Virus record (IMG/VR): IMGVR_UViG_3300037847_006309
Location: 1-26,084 of that record
Length of the DNA stretch: 26,084 nucleotides
Direction: 5' to 3' (one strand)
From: a virus
Below, piece by piece: positions 6,601 to 13,344 of the stretch. Numbering within the stretch: position 1 is the first letter of the stretch; the number at the start of each line of letters is the position of its first letter. The position numbers and the translations under genes are program-made. Below the pieces are notes generated by a model. The model saw nothing but the letters and a program-made list of their open reading frames with translations. It made no database searches and was not told the origin of the DNA.

Positions 6601-7178
6601 GCCCAGACTAGCTTCTTACTATAGTTATATGAGTAATGTTTCCTATTACCCTCAATACCCCATCCCAACCAATAAAAGGCAGGGACCATGTATTGATCTA
6701 CAGTATAACCCCTTCCTTCAAATTCGGGAAGTATCCCCTGAAACTGATTTTCATTAATCATGTAACGGGTTTGCCCTTCTAGACTACTCGGGTCACAATT
6801 GTACTTCTTACAGAAACTACCTAACCCCAGATAACGCTTCTCAGTGGTCCACTGAATAAGTCCGTACCCACCCCGATGACAATCAGAATAAGGAACTCTA
6901 GCCCCTCCCTCGCAAATGTTGGAATGGAAGTTACTCTCCTGTTTAATATTTCCCATGATCGTAGCAAGAGCATTACGATCACGAATTTTTGTTCTTTCTT
7001 GGAGTTGTGCAAGGACATACTTTTCTTCTGGGGTACAATCTTCACACTTCCAAGTTTTTTCTACAACCTCAATTTCAACAGTAGGAGGTGTTTGTATATT
7101 ATTTACAAACGTAGGTCCTTGCGATGCCGTAAGCAAAAGAGAACCCAGTAGAGTCGTGCGTAAAATCATTAATCTCAT
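6597..7178 (-). CDS. Exported phage lysozyme-like protein
   Basis: 193 residues. A hydrophobic N-terminus (MILRTTLLGSLLLTASQG) forms a signal peptide or signal anchor; ATGs at 7178 and 7169 are both possible. After a Cys-containing linker, residues ~70-150 resemble the phage tail-lysozyme fold: ATIMGNIKQESNF with a candidate catalytic Glu, GGYGLIQWT, and a later aromatic-rich segment (PAFYWLGWGIEGN). Six or more cysteines suggest disulfides after export. It would cleave peptidoglycan in the periplasm, as endolysin or entry enzyme. It heads a unit read from the strong promoter at 7191-7219. Confidence 0.8.
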   Translation of the reverse strand: MRLMILRTTLLGSLLLTASQGPTFVNNIQTPPTVEIEVVEKTWKCEDCTPEEKYVLAQLQERTKIRDRNALATIMGNIKQESNFHSNICEGGARVPYSDCHRGGYGLIQWTTEKRYLGLGSFCKKYNCDPSSLEGQTRYMINENQFQGILPEFEGRGYTVDQYMVPAFYWLGWGIEGNRKHYSYNYSKKLVWA

Positions 7179-7190
7179 TTGAACACCACT

Positions 7191-7219
7191 ATGATAGCAC
7201 GAGAGATCGTGCCTGTCAA
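7191..7219 (-). promoter_or_regulatory. Strong sigma70-type promoter with palindromic spacer
   Basis: Minus strand: TTGACA (7214-7219), exactly 17 bp, TATCAT (7191-7196), then the lysozyme-like ATG at 7178. The spacer contains a perfect inverted repeat, GCACGA-4-TCGTGC (7197-7212), which looks like an operator for a dimeric regulator. The -35 box overlaps the stop codon of the upstream gene. Confidence 0.72.
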
Positions 7220-7797
7220 CAAATAGAAAACACCTGATACTTTGTCATATTGCTAGTCATATAAAATATCTCTGGATCGTAAATTAATACTTGATTATGT
7301 TCAATGTCTTTTTGAAAAGAAATAAATTTAGATTTATCCTCCGGTTCTTCAACCATTTGATAATTAGTACCAGGTGCTAATTGATCAAGAGAATTTTCAT
7401 CGTCCTGTGTTTCTGGTTCTACAATAATTTCTTTTAACTGATTTCTTAAAGAAAAAACAATTTGATTATTATACTCACCACCACTCAAATTAACTATGGC
7501 ATTATATTTTGCAGATCCACAATCAAAATCATTTTGAGTATTATCAGTAGAAAAATAAACAAGATTATGTCTTCTACTATTACCATCAGTATTTAAAAGT
7601 TGGCAGAAAAATTTATATATTGGTATTACTCTATTATCTCTAGCGATTAACTCTTCTTCTTCTCCAAATTCATATGATGCAACACTATCTGGTGTTAGAT
7701 AAAACATTTCCATAGACAATATATCAGAAGTTAAATCATCGTCTATGTCTATTCTGTATTTTTGTAAACCTGATTGTTGTCTGTTTAGTAAAAACAT
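7216..7797 (-). CDS. Protein of unknown function, possibly structural
   Basis: 193 residues from the ATG at 7797; the frame is open three codons further to a TTG. The composition is mixed, with many Asp/Asn/Tyr residues and beta-like segments (NLVYFSTDNTQ, NAIVNLSGGEYNNQIVFSL) and an acidic middle (EPETQDDENS). No membrane segment, metal motif or nucleotide-binding loop is visible. It follows a 51-residue gene after 5 nt and ends on the -35 box of the next promoter. I do not recognise it. Confidence 0.7.
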   Translation of the reverse strand: MFLLNRQQSGLQKYRIDIDDDLTSDILSMEMFYLTPDSVASYEFGEEEELIARDNRVIPIYKFFCQLLNTDGNSRRHNLVYFSTDNTQNDFDCGSAKYNAIVNLSGGEYNNQIVFSLRNQLKEIIVEPETQDDENSLDQLAPGTNYQMVEEPEDKSKFISFQKDIEHNQVLIYDPEIFYMTSNMTKYQVFSIC

Positions 7798-7802
7798 TTT
7801 TC

Positions 7803-7958
7803 TCAATACCTGTACTCTTCAATTTTATCTAATACTTTATTGAGATACTTCTGTGCTATTTCTTTTTCTCCAGGGTATCCTTCATCATGATCAACACTAT
7901 GCTTCAACTTAAAAATATAACATTTTAGTTCTTCTTTATCCAACTGACCACGTGGCAT
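7803..7958 (-). CDS. 51-residue helical protein (MPRGQLDKEEL type)
   Basis: A short ORF starting MPRGQLDKEELKCYIFKLKH and ending VLDKIEEYRY, largely charged and helical. The start MxRGQLDKEELK and end LDxxEEYRY resemble a small protein that I recall recurring in cyanomyovirus genomes; its function is unknown. It lies between the terminator-like hairpin at 7970-7999 and the unknown gene at 7797, separated by 5 nt. Confidence 0.75.
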   Translation of the reverse strand: MPRGQLDKEELKCYIFKLKHSVDHDEGYPGEKEIAQKYLNKVLDKIEEYRY

Positions 7959-7969
7959 AATACTAAAAT

Positions 7970-7999
7970 AACTCTGCCCATTATATAGGACAGAGTTTT
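7970..7999. terminator. Bidirectional terminator-like hairpin
   Basis: AACTCTGCCC (7970-7979) pairs with GGACAGAGTT (7988-7997), ten pairs including one G-T, with an 8-nt AT loop. It lies just after the stop of the peroxiredoxin-like gene (8003). On the plus strand the stem runs into TTTT; on the minus strand it is followed by ATTTTAG, a weaker tail. It probably ends the redox-cluster transcript at least partly. Confidence 0.55.
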
Positions 8000-8002
8000 A
8001 AA

Positions 8003-8533
8003 TTATGCTCTCAGATATTCTAGAACTCTATCTGGATGTGTTGCTGAATATGGATCTTCTTCACAATTATCACACATGCCAGGTTCTGCAATTACCTTTT
8101 CAATAATTTGATTATTAACTACAATTACATTTCTCCAAGGTCTGTTACCGTAACCTTCACGATTTCTCTTAACTAGATAACCCATTTCAGAGGTGAATTC
8201 ACAGTTACCGTCAGAGATAAAGAGTGCATTAGGACCAACAGTATCAAAATTATTTGCTAGTTGCCACTCGTTTTGAGTCCAAACATCATTTGTTGTCAAG
8301 ACATAAACTTTATCAATACCTTCATCCATAAAGTCTTGATATGCATCTTTGATATCTTGAAGATGCTCTTCACCACAAACACGATTATTTGCACCAACTA
8401 ATGAAAACACCACTACTCTTTTATTACGAAAAAGATCAGCAGCAGTAATTTTCATTGGGTCCATATTATCAAGATAAAAAAGTTCCACATAAAGTGGAAC
8501 TTGATATCCTGCTGGGATAGGTGATGGTTTCAT
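8003..8533 (-). CDS. Peroxiredoxin-like (Prx5/redoxin) protein
   Basis: 176 residues with the order of a Prx5-type thiol peroxidase: KRVVVFSLVGANNRVCGEEHL with the candidate peroxidatic Cys at 53, VYVLTTNDVWTQNEW, a glycine/Asp turn (FISDGNCEFTSEMG), then a GYGNRPWRNVIVVN strand that matches the family's conserved Arg region. The usual PGAFTPxC is changed to VGANNRVC. Extra cysteines near the end (MCDNCEED) may resolve the disulfide. It would reduce peroxides using a thioredoxin or glutaredoxin, and a thioredoxin-like gene lies 0.5 kb upstream. Preceded by a late-like ATAAATA box. Confidence 0.82.
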   Translation of the reverse strand: MKPSPIPAGYQVPLYVELFYLDNMDPMKITAADLFRNKRVVVFSLVGANNRVCGEEHLQDIKDAYQDFMDEGIDKVYVLTTNDVWTQNEWQLANNFDTVGPNALFISDGNCEFTSEMGYLVKRNREGYGNRPWRNVIVVNNQIIEKVIAEPGMCDNCEEDPYSATHPDRVLEYLRA

Positions 8534-8560
8534 TTTATTAAAGATACTTACCTGTTAAGA

Positions 8561-8567
8561 TATTTAT
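8561..8567 (-). promoter_or_regulatory. Late-like promoter box ATAAATA
   Basis: Minus-strand ATAAATA, seven of the eight bases of T4 TATAAATA (C instead of the first T), lies 27 nt upstream of the peroxiredoxin-like ATG, in the gap after the small Hli gene. It would give the peroxiredoxin its own late transcription. Confidence 0.45.
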
Positions 8568-8568
8568 G

Positions 8569-8676
8569 TCACCAAATACCTGGGATAATTTGTCCAGTTG
8601 TTGCATAACTACCCATTGCTGCAATGACACCGATCATTGCTGCCCAACCATTAATACGTTCTGCTCTTTCAGTCAT
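8569..8676 (-). CDS. hli: Minimal high-light-inducible (Hli) protein, 35 residues
   Basis: The ORF MTERAERINGWAAMIGVIAA followed by MGSYATTGQIIPGIW is the single chlorophyll-binding helix of the Hli/SCP family with almost nothing else: the AERINGWAAMIG core matches the AEKLNGRTAMLG core of the larger Hli at 10039-10257, and both continue into SYATTG. Such proteins bind pigments next to photosystem II or its assembly intermediates and dissipate excess light energy. Its ATG overlaps the upstream stop (ATGA), with AGGAG shortly upstream. Too short for usual ORF length cut-offs but well supported. Confidence 0.92.
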   Translation of the reverse strand: MTERAERINGWAAMIGVIAAMGSYATTGQIIPGIW

Positions 8677-8900
8677 TGTTGTTCTCCTAGTGTAAGATAG
8701 AATTGTTCGTTGTTACTTGGGGTGTTCTCATAGATTGAAGAATCACCATAAGTTTTGTGATCTTTATATCCAACCATACGACCCTTAGTATTTTGAAGGG
8801 CAGGTTGGAAGACAATGAAGAAGAATACTCCTGGGGCACCAATCAAAAGGGCACCACCAATAACATAGTAAGTAAGAATTTCAAGAAGGGAGTTTTCCAT
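8673..8900 (-). CDS. 75-residue membrane protein next to hli
   Basis: Start chosen at ATG 8900 (MENSLLEILTYYVIGGALLI); an upstream in-frame ATG exists but lies in a region already coding for the 51-residue ORF. One long hydrophobic segment (YYVIGGALLIGAPGVFFFIVF) is followed by a polar tail (NTKGRMVGYKDHKTYGDSS). It is coupled by ATGA overlap to the minimal Hli gene, which suggests a role at the photosynthetic membrane, but I do not recognise it as a known photosystem subunit. Confidence 0.75.
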   Translation of the reverse strand: MENSLLEILTYYVIGGALLIGAPGVFFFIVFQPALQNTKGRMVGYKDHKTYGDSSIYENTPSNNEQFYLTLGEQQ

Positions 8901-9036
8901 TTTGTGTTTTGTTAATAATGATGACTCGTTTGCCATCGTGGGTAAATTGTAACTCATCGTCAGGATCCCACAGTAGCTCTTCATACAAATCGTCGAGCTT
9001 CTGAATGTCTTCCCAGAGTGCGTCAGGATTAGGCAT
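8881..9036 (-). CDS. 51-residue acidic protein of unknown function
   Basis: A short ORF, MPNPDALWEDIQKLDDLYEE then LLWDPDDELQFTHDGKRVII, ending NGKLPS. The N-terminal half is an acidic helix and the middle looks like a beta hairpin (LQFTHDGKRVIIIN). It overlaps the thioredoxin-like gene by 8 nt and the next membrane-protein gene by 20 nt. The compact, non-repetitive sequence and fit in the operon support it; it resembles small proteins common in cyanophages. Function unknown. Confidence 0.72.
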   Translation of the reverse strand: MPNPDALWEDIQKLDDLYEELLWDPDDELQFTHDGKRVIIINKTQNGKLPS

Positions 9037-9313
9037 ATTGACTCGTTAAAGTTTTAATATTTTGTGTAATTTGTAATCCTCCAGTTTTTTTCTCAAGCAA
9101 AACACCATTAGGAGAAGCAATAACAAGAACAGGAGTTGCAGTTACACCATATTTTTTAGCAAGATCAAGTGCTTCCTGCGTTGGGGTTGATCCAAAATCT
9201 TCTAAATCAACATAATCAATTAAATCAGGGTCAAGTTCAATAGACCTAAAATACTTGTCTACTAAAGCACAAGGACCACATGATTTTTTAGAGAAGAGAT
9301 AGAATTTATTCAT
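9029..9313 (-). CDS. Thioredoxin/glutaredoxin-like protein
   Basis: 94 residues. An N-terminal strand (NKFYLFSKKS) leads to CGPC at residues 12-15, the thioredoxin redox centre. The cis-proline loop appears later as YGVTATPVLVIAS, and the C-terminus is a helix after a GG turn (KKTGGLQITQNIKTL). The length and order suit a minimal thioredoxin. It would reduce protein disulfides, possibly passing electrons from the adjacent ferredoxin or supplying the peroxiredoxin-like protein. Starts at an ATGA overlap with the previous gene. Confidence 0.88.
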   Translation of the reverse strand: MNKFYLFSKKSCGPCALVDKYFRSIELDPDLIDYVDLEDFGSTPTQEALDLAKKYGVTATPVLVIASPNGVLLEKKTGGLQITQNIKTLTSQYA

Positions 9314-9663
9314 TTGCTATAAGTGTCGTACATTTTAGCATCATCAGACTTTTTGATTTCGGCAGCAAGTTCCTTATCAGTCTTAAGATGATGTGCCTTC
9401 AGATCAGTATTTAGAACAGAAGGTACTGTAGGATTACGAGACCTATTCTTAATTACAATAAATGCATCTTTGTTGTACTTACGAGTACCTTTGACAGGTG
9501 CCCACTTAGTACCAGCACCATCAATCTCATAGACAGAGGTGCCACCAATTTCAATAGCAATGTCTTCTTCGGTGGTCCATCCCAAATTGTTAATTGCTCT
9601 TGCAATATCTTCAATAAGAGATTTTTCCATCACATGCTCTTCGGGTTCAAGTGATCCGTGCAT
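9310..9663 (-). CDS. 117-residue protein of unknown function in redox cluster
   Basis: The protein begins [20 protein letters not shown]; an internal ATG (MEKSLIED) is an alternative start. It is soluble and basic overall, with a beta-like section (IAIEIGGTSVYEIDGAGTKW) and a Lys-rich C-terminal helix (TDKELAAEIKKSDDAKMYD). Its ATG overlaps the ferredoxin stop as TGATG and its stop overlaps the thioredoxin-like start, so it is co-translated with both. No cysteine pair or cofactor motif is seen. Function unknown. Confidence 0.75.
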   Translation of the reverse strand: MHGSLEPEEHVMEKSLIEDIARAINNLGWTTEEDIAIEIGGTSVYEIDGAGTKWAPVKGTRKYNKDAFIVIKNRSRNPTVPSVLNTDLKAHHLKTDKELAAEIKKSDDAKMYDTYSK

Positions 9664-9953
9664 CAGTACAGAGTCTCCTCTTGTTCAGTTTGGATAGTAA
9701 CATCAGAAGTAGGATATGCAACACAGGTCAGAACAAATCCTGCTTCCATTTGATCATCATCCAAGAAGGACTGATCACTTTGATCAACAGTACCACTCAG
9801 GATCTTACCAGCACATGAAGAACATGCACCAGCACGACAAGAGTAAGGAAGATCTACACCTGCTTCATCAGCAGCATCAAGAATGTATTCATCGTCTTCG
9901 CAGGTAATAACTTTTTCACCTTCAGAGGTTTGAAGAGTAATAGTGTAATCCAT
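9663..9953 (-). CDS. petF: Plant-type [2Fe-2S] ferredoxin
   Basis: 96 residues, the normal length of photosynthetic ferredoxin. The cluster ligands are present: Cys39, Cys44 and Cys47 in [15 protein letters not shown] and Cys77 in GFVLTCVAY. It carries electrons from photosystem I to NADP reductase, thioredoxin reductase or phage bilin reductases. Here it sits between an Hli-led pair and a thioredoxin-like gene in a chain of 1-nt stop/start overlaps, suggesting that the phage keeps electron flow under its own control during infection. Confidence 0.96.
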   Translation of the reverse strand: MDYTITLQTSEGEKVITCEDDEYILDAADEAGVDLPYSCRAGACSSCAGKILSGTVDQSDQSFLDDDQMEAGFVLTCVAYPTSDVTIQTEQEETLY

Positions 9954-10039
9954 CAGTAAGTTTCGGAAAGTTGTTCTACAGTATAACCCAAAAGACAGAA
10001 GAAGGCAACTGTCGTGAGGGTAAAAATAATTTCAGTCAT
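9953..10039 (-). CDS. 28-residue one-helix membrane peptide between hli and petF
   Basis: The ORF encodes [20 protein letters not shown] followed by VEQLSETY: one membrane helix with a short acidic end, the size of the smallest photosystem or cytochrome b6f subunits. Its ATG shares a base with the Hli stop and its stop shares a base with the ferredoxin ATG (TGATG at both ends), which strongly suggests real, coupled translation. I could not match it to a known subunit by eye. Confidence 0.7.
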   Translation of the reverse strand: MTEIIFTLTTVAFFCLLGYTVEQLSETY

Positions 10040-10257
10040 CAGAATCCAAACATGCCGAAGAAGAAGACACTACCAGTAGTAGCATAAGAGATCACTGCAG
10101 CAACAAAACCAAGCATTGCTGTACGACCATTCAGTTTCTCCGCTTTTTCTGCATAGGTCTCATAACCATAACGCTCAGCGTCGGTCTTCGAGACATACAT
10201 TTGCGGTTCTTTGGCAAACATATTCTGTTGCCCAAACTCATTGGTTGTTACGGTCAT
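10039..10257 (-). CDS. hli: High-light-inducible protein
   Basis: 72 residues: a polar N-terminal half and a C-terminal helix with the Hli signature AEKLNGRTAMLGFVAAVISY, whose Glu/Asn/Arg residues bind chlorophyll, and an aromatic tail (SVFFFGMFGF). Hli proteins protect photosystem II from excess light; cyanophage copies are probably expressed early to keep photosynthesis running. It is first in the redox cluster, 26 nt downstream of a consensus sigma70 promoter's -10 box. Confidence 0.95.
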   Translation of the reverse strand: MTVTTNEFGQQNMFAKEPQMYVSKTDAERYGYETYAEKAEKLNGRTAMLGFVAAVISYATTGSVFFFGMFGF

Positions 10258-10282
10258 TGTCTTTGTAAAGATTTACAACATA

Positions 10283-10311
10283 ATTATATAGCAAATGTAA
10301 ACTTATGTCAA
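10283..10311 (-). promoter_or_regulatory. Consensus sigma70 promoter of the hli-petF cluster
   Basis: TTGACA (10306-10311), 17-bp spacer and TATAAT (10283-10288) on the minus strand: 12 of 12 consensus bases at ideal spacing. The expected start is near 10276, giving a leader of about 20 nt before the hli ATG. This predicts very strong early expression by the host polymerase. Confidence 0.88.
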
Positions 10312-10331
10312 GACCATGTTTGTAGTGATTA

Positions 10332-11132
10332 TTACTTATTTGACTTGTTAGAGATTCTTCCTAGGTATGGATCGTAGTTCATGAGCACAGAAAGGTCTGT
10401 TTGACACCCAGTAGTCTGCCACCAGTTCATCAGTGCATTATGACTTCCCCTATGAAAAATATCAATATGTTCAGGATGTATTGCAGATCCAAGATCTAAT
10501 CTATACAAGAAAAGAGGTATAGAATATGTTTTACCAGAACCTAAAATAGTATCTTCAGAAACTGCTCTTGGTTTTACTCCATTGTCTAATTTATATTTCT
10601 TTCCTCTAACATGATTTTTTAAAACTTTTGCAGCATGATGTCTAGAAATTAGATAAGCAGCAGCAGAAAAATCATTGATAAAATATGGATGCAATACAAC
10701 ATGAATATCTCCTGTAGAAATTATACTCATCTGAATACAATCCCAATCATGTGGAAGTTTTGATACAAAGTCTTTCCAAGTGAAATTCCAATACTTCACT
10801 GTCTCAAATACGACATCATCTTCGAAGATGACTGCATAAGGATCATCAGTATTCTCATAAAATTCTTTGATTGCTTTGATATGTGTCAAGCAACAACCAA
10901 TTTCTCCCTCACTCATATGATCAGGAGCACGACCACTGAGATATTGACAAACATCATCTGTACGTCCATCAAAACCAGAGACTCTTGTATGATTTTCAAT
11001 TTCCCAATAATCAAATTGCTTCTCCATATACTCACGTCTGTGAGTATCGGTATCAAGATTCAACCAATAAATTGGAGGTAAACCCTTCAACTTACTGGTT
11101 GATTTATTTTTTTCTAAGAACTCATCCATCAT
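10332..11132 (-). CDS. Glycosyltransferase family 25 (LPS biosynthesis type)
   Basis: 266 residues. Family 25 features appear in order: PPIYWLNLDTDTHRREYME near the start, GEIGCCLTHIKAI at ~77, and YAVIFEDDV at ~99-107 with the EDD metal/nucleotide-sugar motif. Members transfer sugars (often galactose) from nucleotide donors onto LPS or glycoprotein. It overlaps the upstream fused transferase by 4 nt (ATGATGG, so either of two adjacent ATGs may be used) and is the last gene of the sugar operon. Cytoplasmic or membrane-peripheral. Confidence 0.9.
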   Translation of the reverse strand: MMDEFLEKNKSTSKLKGLPPIYWLNLDTDTHRREYMEKQFDYWEIENHTRVSGFDGRTDDVCQYLSGRAPDHMSEGEIGCCLTHIKAIKEFYENTDDPYAVIFEDDVVFETVKYWNFTWKDFVSKLPHDWDCIQMSIISTGDIHVVLHPYFINDFSAAAYLISRHHAAKVLKNHVRGKKYKLDNGVKPRAVSEDTILGSGKTYSIPLFLYRLDLGSAIHPEHIDIFHRGSHNALMNWWQTTGCQTDLSVLMNYDPYLGRISNKSNK

Positions 11133-12670
11133 TCAAAATACTTAATCAGTTTTTCTCTATCACCTTTAATGTAAGAGATAGCTTCTCTAAGATCTGGTTG
11201 AACACCTTCTACTAGTGCCATCATTTCTTTAACAGCAATATTTTTATTGTAGTTGGTTCCCTTAGCATGTTGAATCTGATGATTGTAGTCACGAATAACT
11301 GGTCTACCTTTAATGAAAGATATTCCATTATAAACCATATCCCATCCCCAACCCATCTTCATAGTTTCATGGGTCATTAGTTTATCAAGTCCTCTTTCAT
11401 AGTAATCATCAATAATATCTCTATGAATAAACCAAACCGTCTCATCGGTACATGCAACCATCTTGATATTTTCATCTTCAGACTCAATACCATGAATATC
11501 GGTATGTTGAGGTGTATACCAAACATTAGTTACATCTGGTGCATACACTCCCCACTCATATAGATTATAATATTTTCTTGCATCCTTTACAAGTTCATCA
11601 TAATTATTAAACACAGTATCACCTTGACAATGCATCATAACTTTTTTATCTGGTTTTAGAAGTCCCAGTGCAGTTACCCACTGTTTAGTGAAATATGCAA
11701 AATCATCTAATTGAACCCAACCAGGTCTTGTGTTCTCTTCATCACTATTAATAACAGTTACTTCACCAAAAATTTCTTTGAGAGAATCTTCAATGGCACA
11801 AGACTTTTCAAATTGACCTCTCCAATTAAAGATAAATGGTTGAATATCTTGTGTACGAATTTGAGCAAAACGTTCACCAGATACATCTAGATCATCATGG
11901 TCACCATGATCATTACTTGTATCAAGATCCTGATATAGAACTTCTACACTTGGATTCAAAACTCTTGCATAATTTGCAATATTAGAAGACTTGCAGATAA
12001 TAGTCTTACACTTTGAGAGTGTAGTTGCGTCAATAAGAACTTCATCACCTGCCAAAATTCTTTCTGGACTATTTGGTTCTGCTTCTATGGAATAGTGAAG
12101 CCCAGACTTACTATCTGTCCTTTGATGATCATTATAATAAAGATCAAGATCACCAAAATGTTCTCTAAACTTTTCTATGACACCTTCTTCATCTGTAGTA
12201 ATAAAGATTGAATCATAGTTACCAGATGAATACTCTTCTGCTGCAGCATCTAAGTATTGTTCAACACTGACAAATTCAGTGTGACCAATACCATCAGTGC
12301 CACGATAATGAACACCAAGACAATTTGAATACTGATCAGAGTCAATCCCGTCGATGAGAGATTTAACTCTCTCATTAAGAGGAAAATATTTGATATATTT
12401 TTTAAGATCTAGATCCCTATAAGATGGCCAACAATAATTCAAATCCCAACCTTCCTGAGAGTTGAATGCTTGATCAGCATCATCAGTTACCTTTGTTTCG
12501 TCAAACCAATTGTCTGCTTTACCGTACAACATAAACATGGACGGTGATACACAAACATCCTCAGGTTTTACACCAGATCTTTCTAATGTTCTGAAACTTG
12601 TAAGTACTGTAAGATAATTAGAAAGGAAACCTCTATGTTGCCCCTCAAGTAGTCTAATTCTAAATCCCAT
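11129..12670 (-). CDS. Two-domain protein: fucosyltransferase-like plus second glycosyltransferase-like domain
   Basis: 513 residues from the ATG at 12670, which has AAGGAG 8 nt upstream. The N-terminal ~270 residues contain LGVHYRGTDGIGHTEF and SIFITTDEEGVIEKFREHFG, matching the GDP-sugar-binding core of alpha-1,6/O-fucosyltransferase-like enzymes. A linker rich in Asp/His (DTSNDHGDHDDLD) precedes a second unit with strands and aromatic/acidic motifs (KKVMMHCQGD, GWGWDMVYNG) suggestive of a GT-A-type transferase, though without a firm family match. One polypeptide may add two sugars in sequence. It follows the cupin gene after 1 nt. Confidence 0.72.
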   Translation of the reverse strand: MGFRIRLLEGQHRGFLSNYLTVLTSFRTLERSGVKPEDVCVSPSMFMLYGKADNWFDETKVTDDADQAFNSQEGWDLNYCWPSYRDLDLKKYIKYFPLNERVKSLIDGIDSDQYSNCLGVHYRGTDGIGHTEFVSVEQYLDAAAEEYSSGNYDSIFITTDEEGVIEKFREHFGDLDLYYNDHQRTDSKSGLHYSIEAEPNSPERILAGDEVLIDATTLSKCKTIICKSSNIANYARVLNPSVEVLYQDLDTSNDHGDHDDLDVSGERFAQIRTQDIQPFIFNWRGQFEKSCAIEDSLKEIFGEVTVINSDEENTRPGWVQLDDFAYFTKQWVTALGLLKPDKKVMMHCQGDTVFNNYDELVKDARKYYNLYEWGVYAPDVTNVWYTPQHTDIHGIESEDENIKMVACTDETVWFIHRDIIDDYYERGLDKLMTHETMKMGWGWDMVYNGISFIKGRPVIRDYNHQIQHAKGTNYNKNIAVKEMMALVEGVQPDLREAISYIKGDREKLIKYFE

Positions 12671-12671
12671 T

Positions 12672-13043
12672 TCAGTCTCCTTTTTCAATACGAATACTAT
12701 CTTCATCAAAATGTTCGGTAGAAAACTCAAACATTTCGGTATCTTCCAATGCAAACATTCTATGCCTCATGCCTTTAGGCACATGAAATTTGTCACCCTC
12801 TTCTAATTCTTTTACGTATGCTAGTTCAAATTCATCGAAGTTACTCCAATAAACTTTAAGTTTACCAGTACGAACATAAAAGACTTCATCTTTTTTCTCA
12901 TGGTAATGCCATGAGCACTGCTTACCTTTACAGAACCAAAGAATTTTACCACAATAAAGTGGACCATTAGTAATCCATTTTTCGTAACCCCATCCCTTAG
13001 GGACGAACTTTATCGGGTCGTTTTGTGAAGAAGTCATTGTCAT
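12672..13043 (-). CDS. Cupin-domain protein (sugar isomerase-like)
   Basis: 123 residues. The cupin metal site is visible: WHYHEKKDEVFYVRTG (two His and a Glu) and, after a turn, GDKFHVPKGMRHRMF (His). The opening GWGYEKWITNGP resembles mannose-6-phosphate isomerase/cupin enzymes of polysaccharide operons. It could isomerise or epimerise a sugar phosphate or nucleotide sugar. The start (13043, or 13037) overlaps the HAD gene by 47 nt. Substrate unknown. Confidence 0.82.
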   Translation of the reverse strand: MTMTSSQNDPIKFVPKGWGYEKWITNGPLYCGKILWFCKGKQCSWHYHEKKDEVFYVRTGKLKVYWSNFDEFELAYVKELEEGDKFHVPKGMRHRMFALEDTEMFEFSTEHFDEDSIRIEKGD

Positions 13044-13344
13044 TCATTCCTTTGTCGTCGATGTAGTAGTCACCAGAAGGTTTACCAAGATGAAGTTCAT
13101 GGTACTTACACCCCCAAGACTTCAATTGAGACTCAGTGAAGTTGTAGAATTCTTTCTCCGCTAACTCGCGGGAGTTGTCAAATCTACCCATACCTCTAGC
13201 AGTCAAATAGACAACATAGTTGCCTTCATCATATAAGTTATTTATTACCTGTATTCTATCCCATCTTGGAACAGCATGAGTGTATCGACCTTCACCAGGA
13301 CCAGGATAACAAATAGTACCATCAATATCAATTACATATCTCAT
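12997..13344 (-). CDS. HAD-family phosphatase, capsule/LPS type
   Basis: 115 residues from the ATG at 13344, supported by GGAGG 6 nt upstream and an ATGA overlap with the kinase gene. The HAD motif 1 (YVIDIDGTI, nucleophile Asp) and motif 2 (VVYLTARGM) are present, and the C-terminus has YYIDDKG as motif 3/4. Small HAD proteins of this sort occur in polysaccharide loci. Next to the heptose kinase and adenylyltransferase it could do the GmhB step (removal of the 7-phosphate of heptose bisphosphate), but that is inferred from context. Confidence 0.8.
   Translation of the reverse strand: MRYVIDIDGTICYPGPGEGRYTHAVPRWDRIQVINNLYDEGNYVVYLTARGMGRFDNSRELAEKEFYNFTESQLKSWGCKYHELHLGKPSGDYYIDDKGMNDNDFFTKRPDKVRP

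Noticed and set aside
8901-8984. N-terminal extension of the 75-residue membrane protein
   Set aside because: The extra 28 residues overlap the 51-residue ORF, which looks like a real protein, and the ATG at 8900 places the membrane helix at a normal position.
9408-9414. CTAAATA late promoter ahead of the thioredoxin-like gene
   Set aside because: It lies inside a coding region 95 nt from the next start in a tightly coupled run; not listed as a feature.
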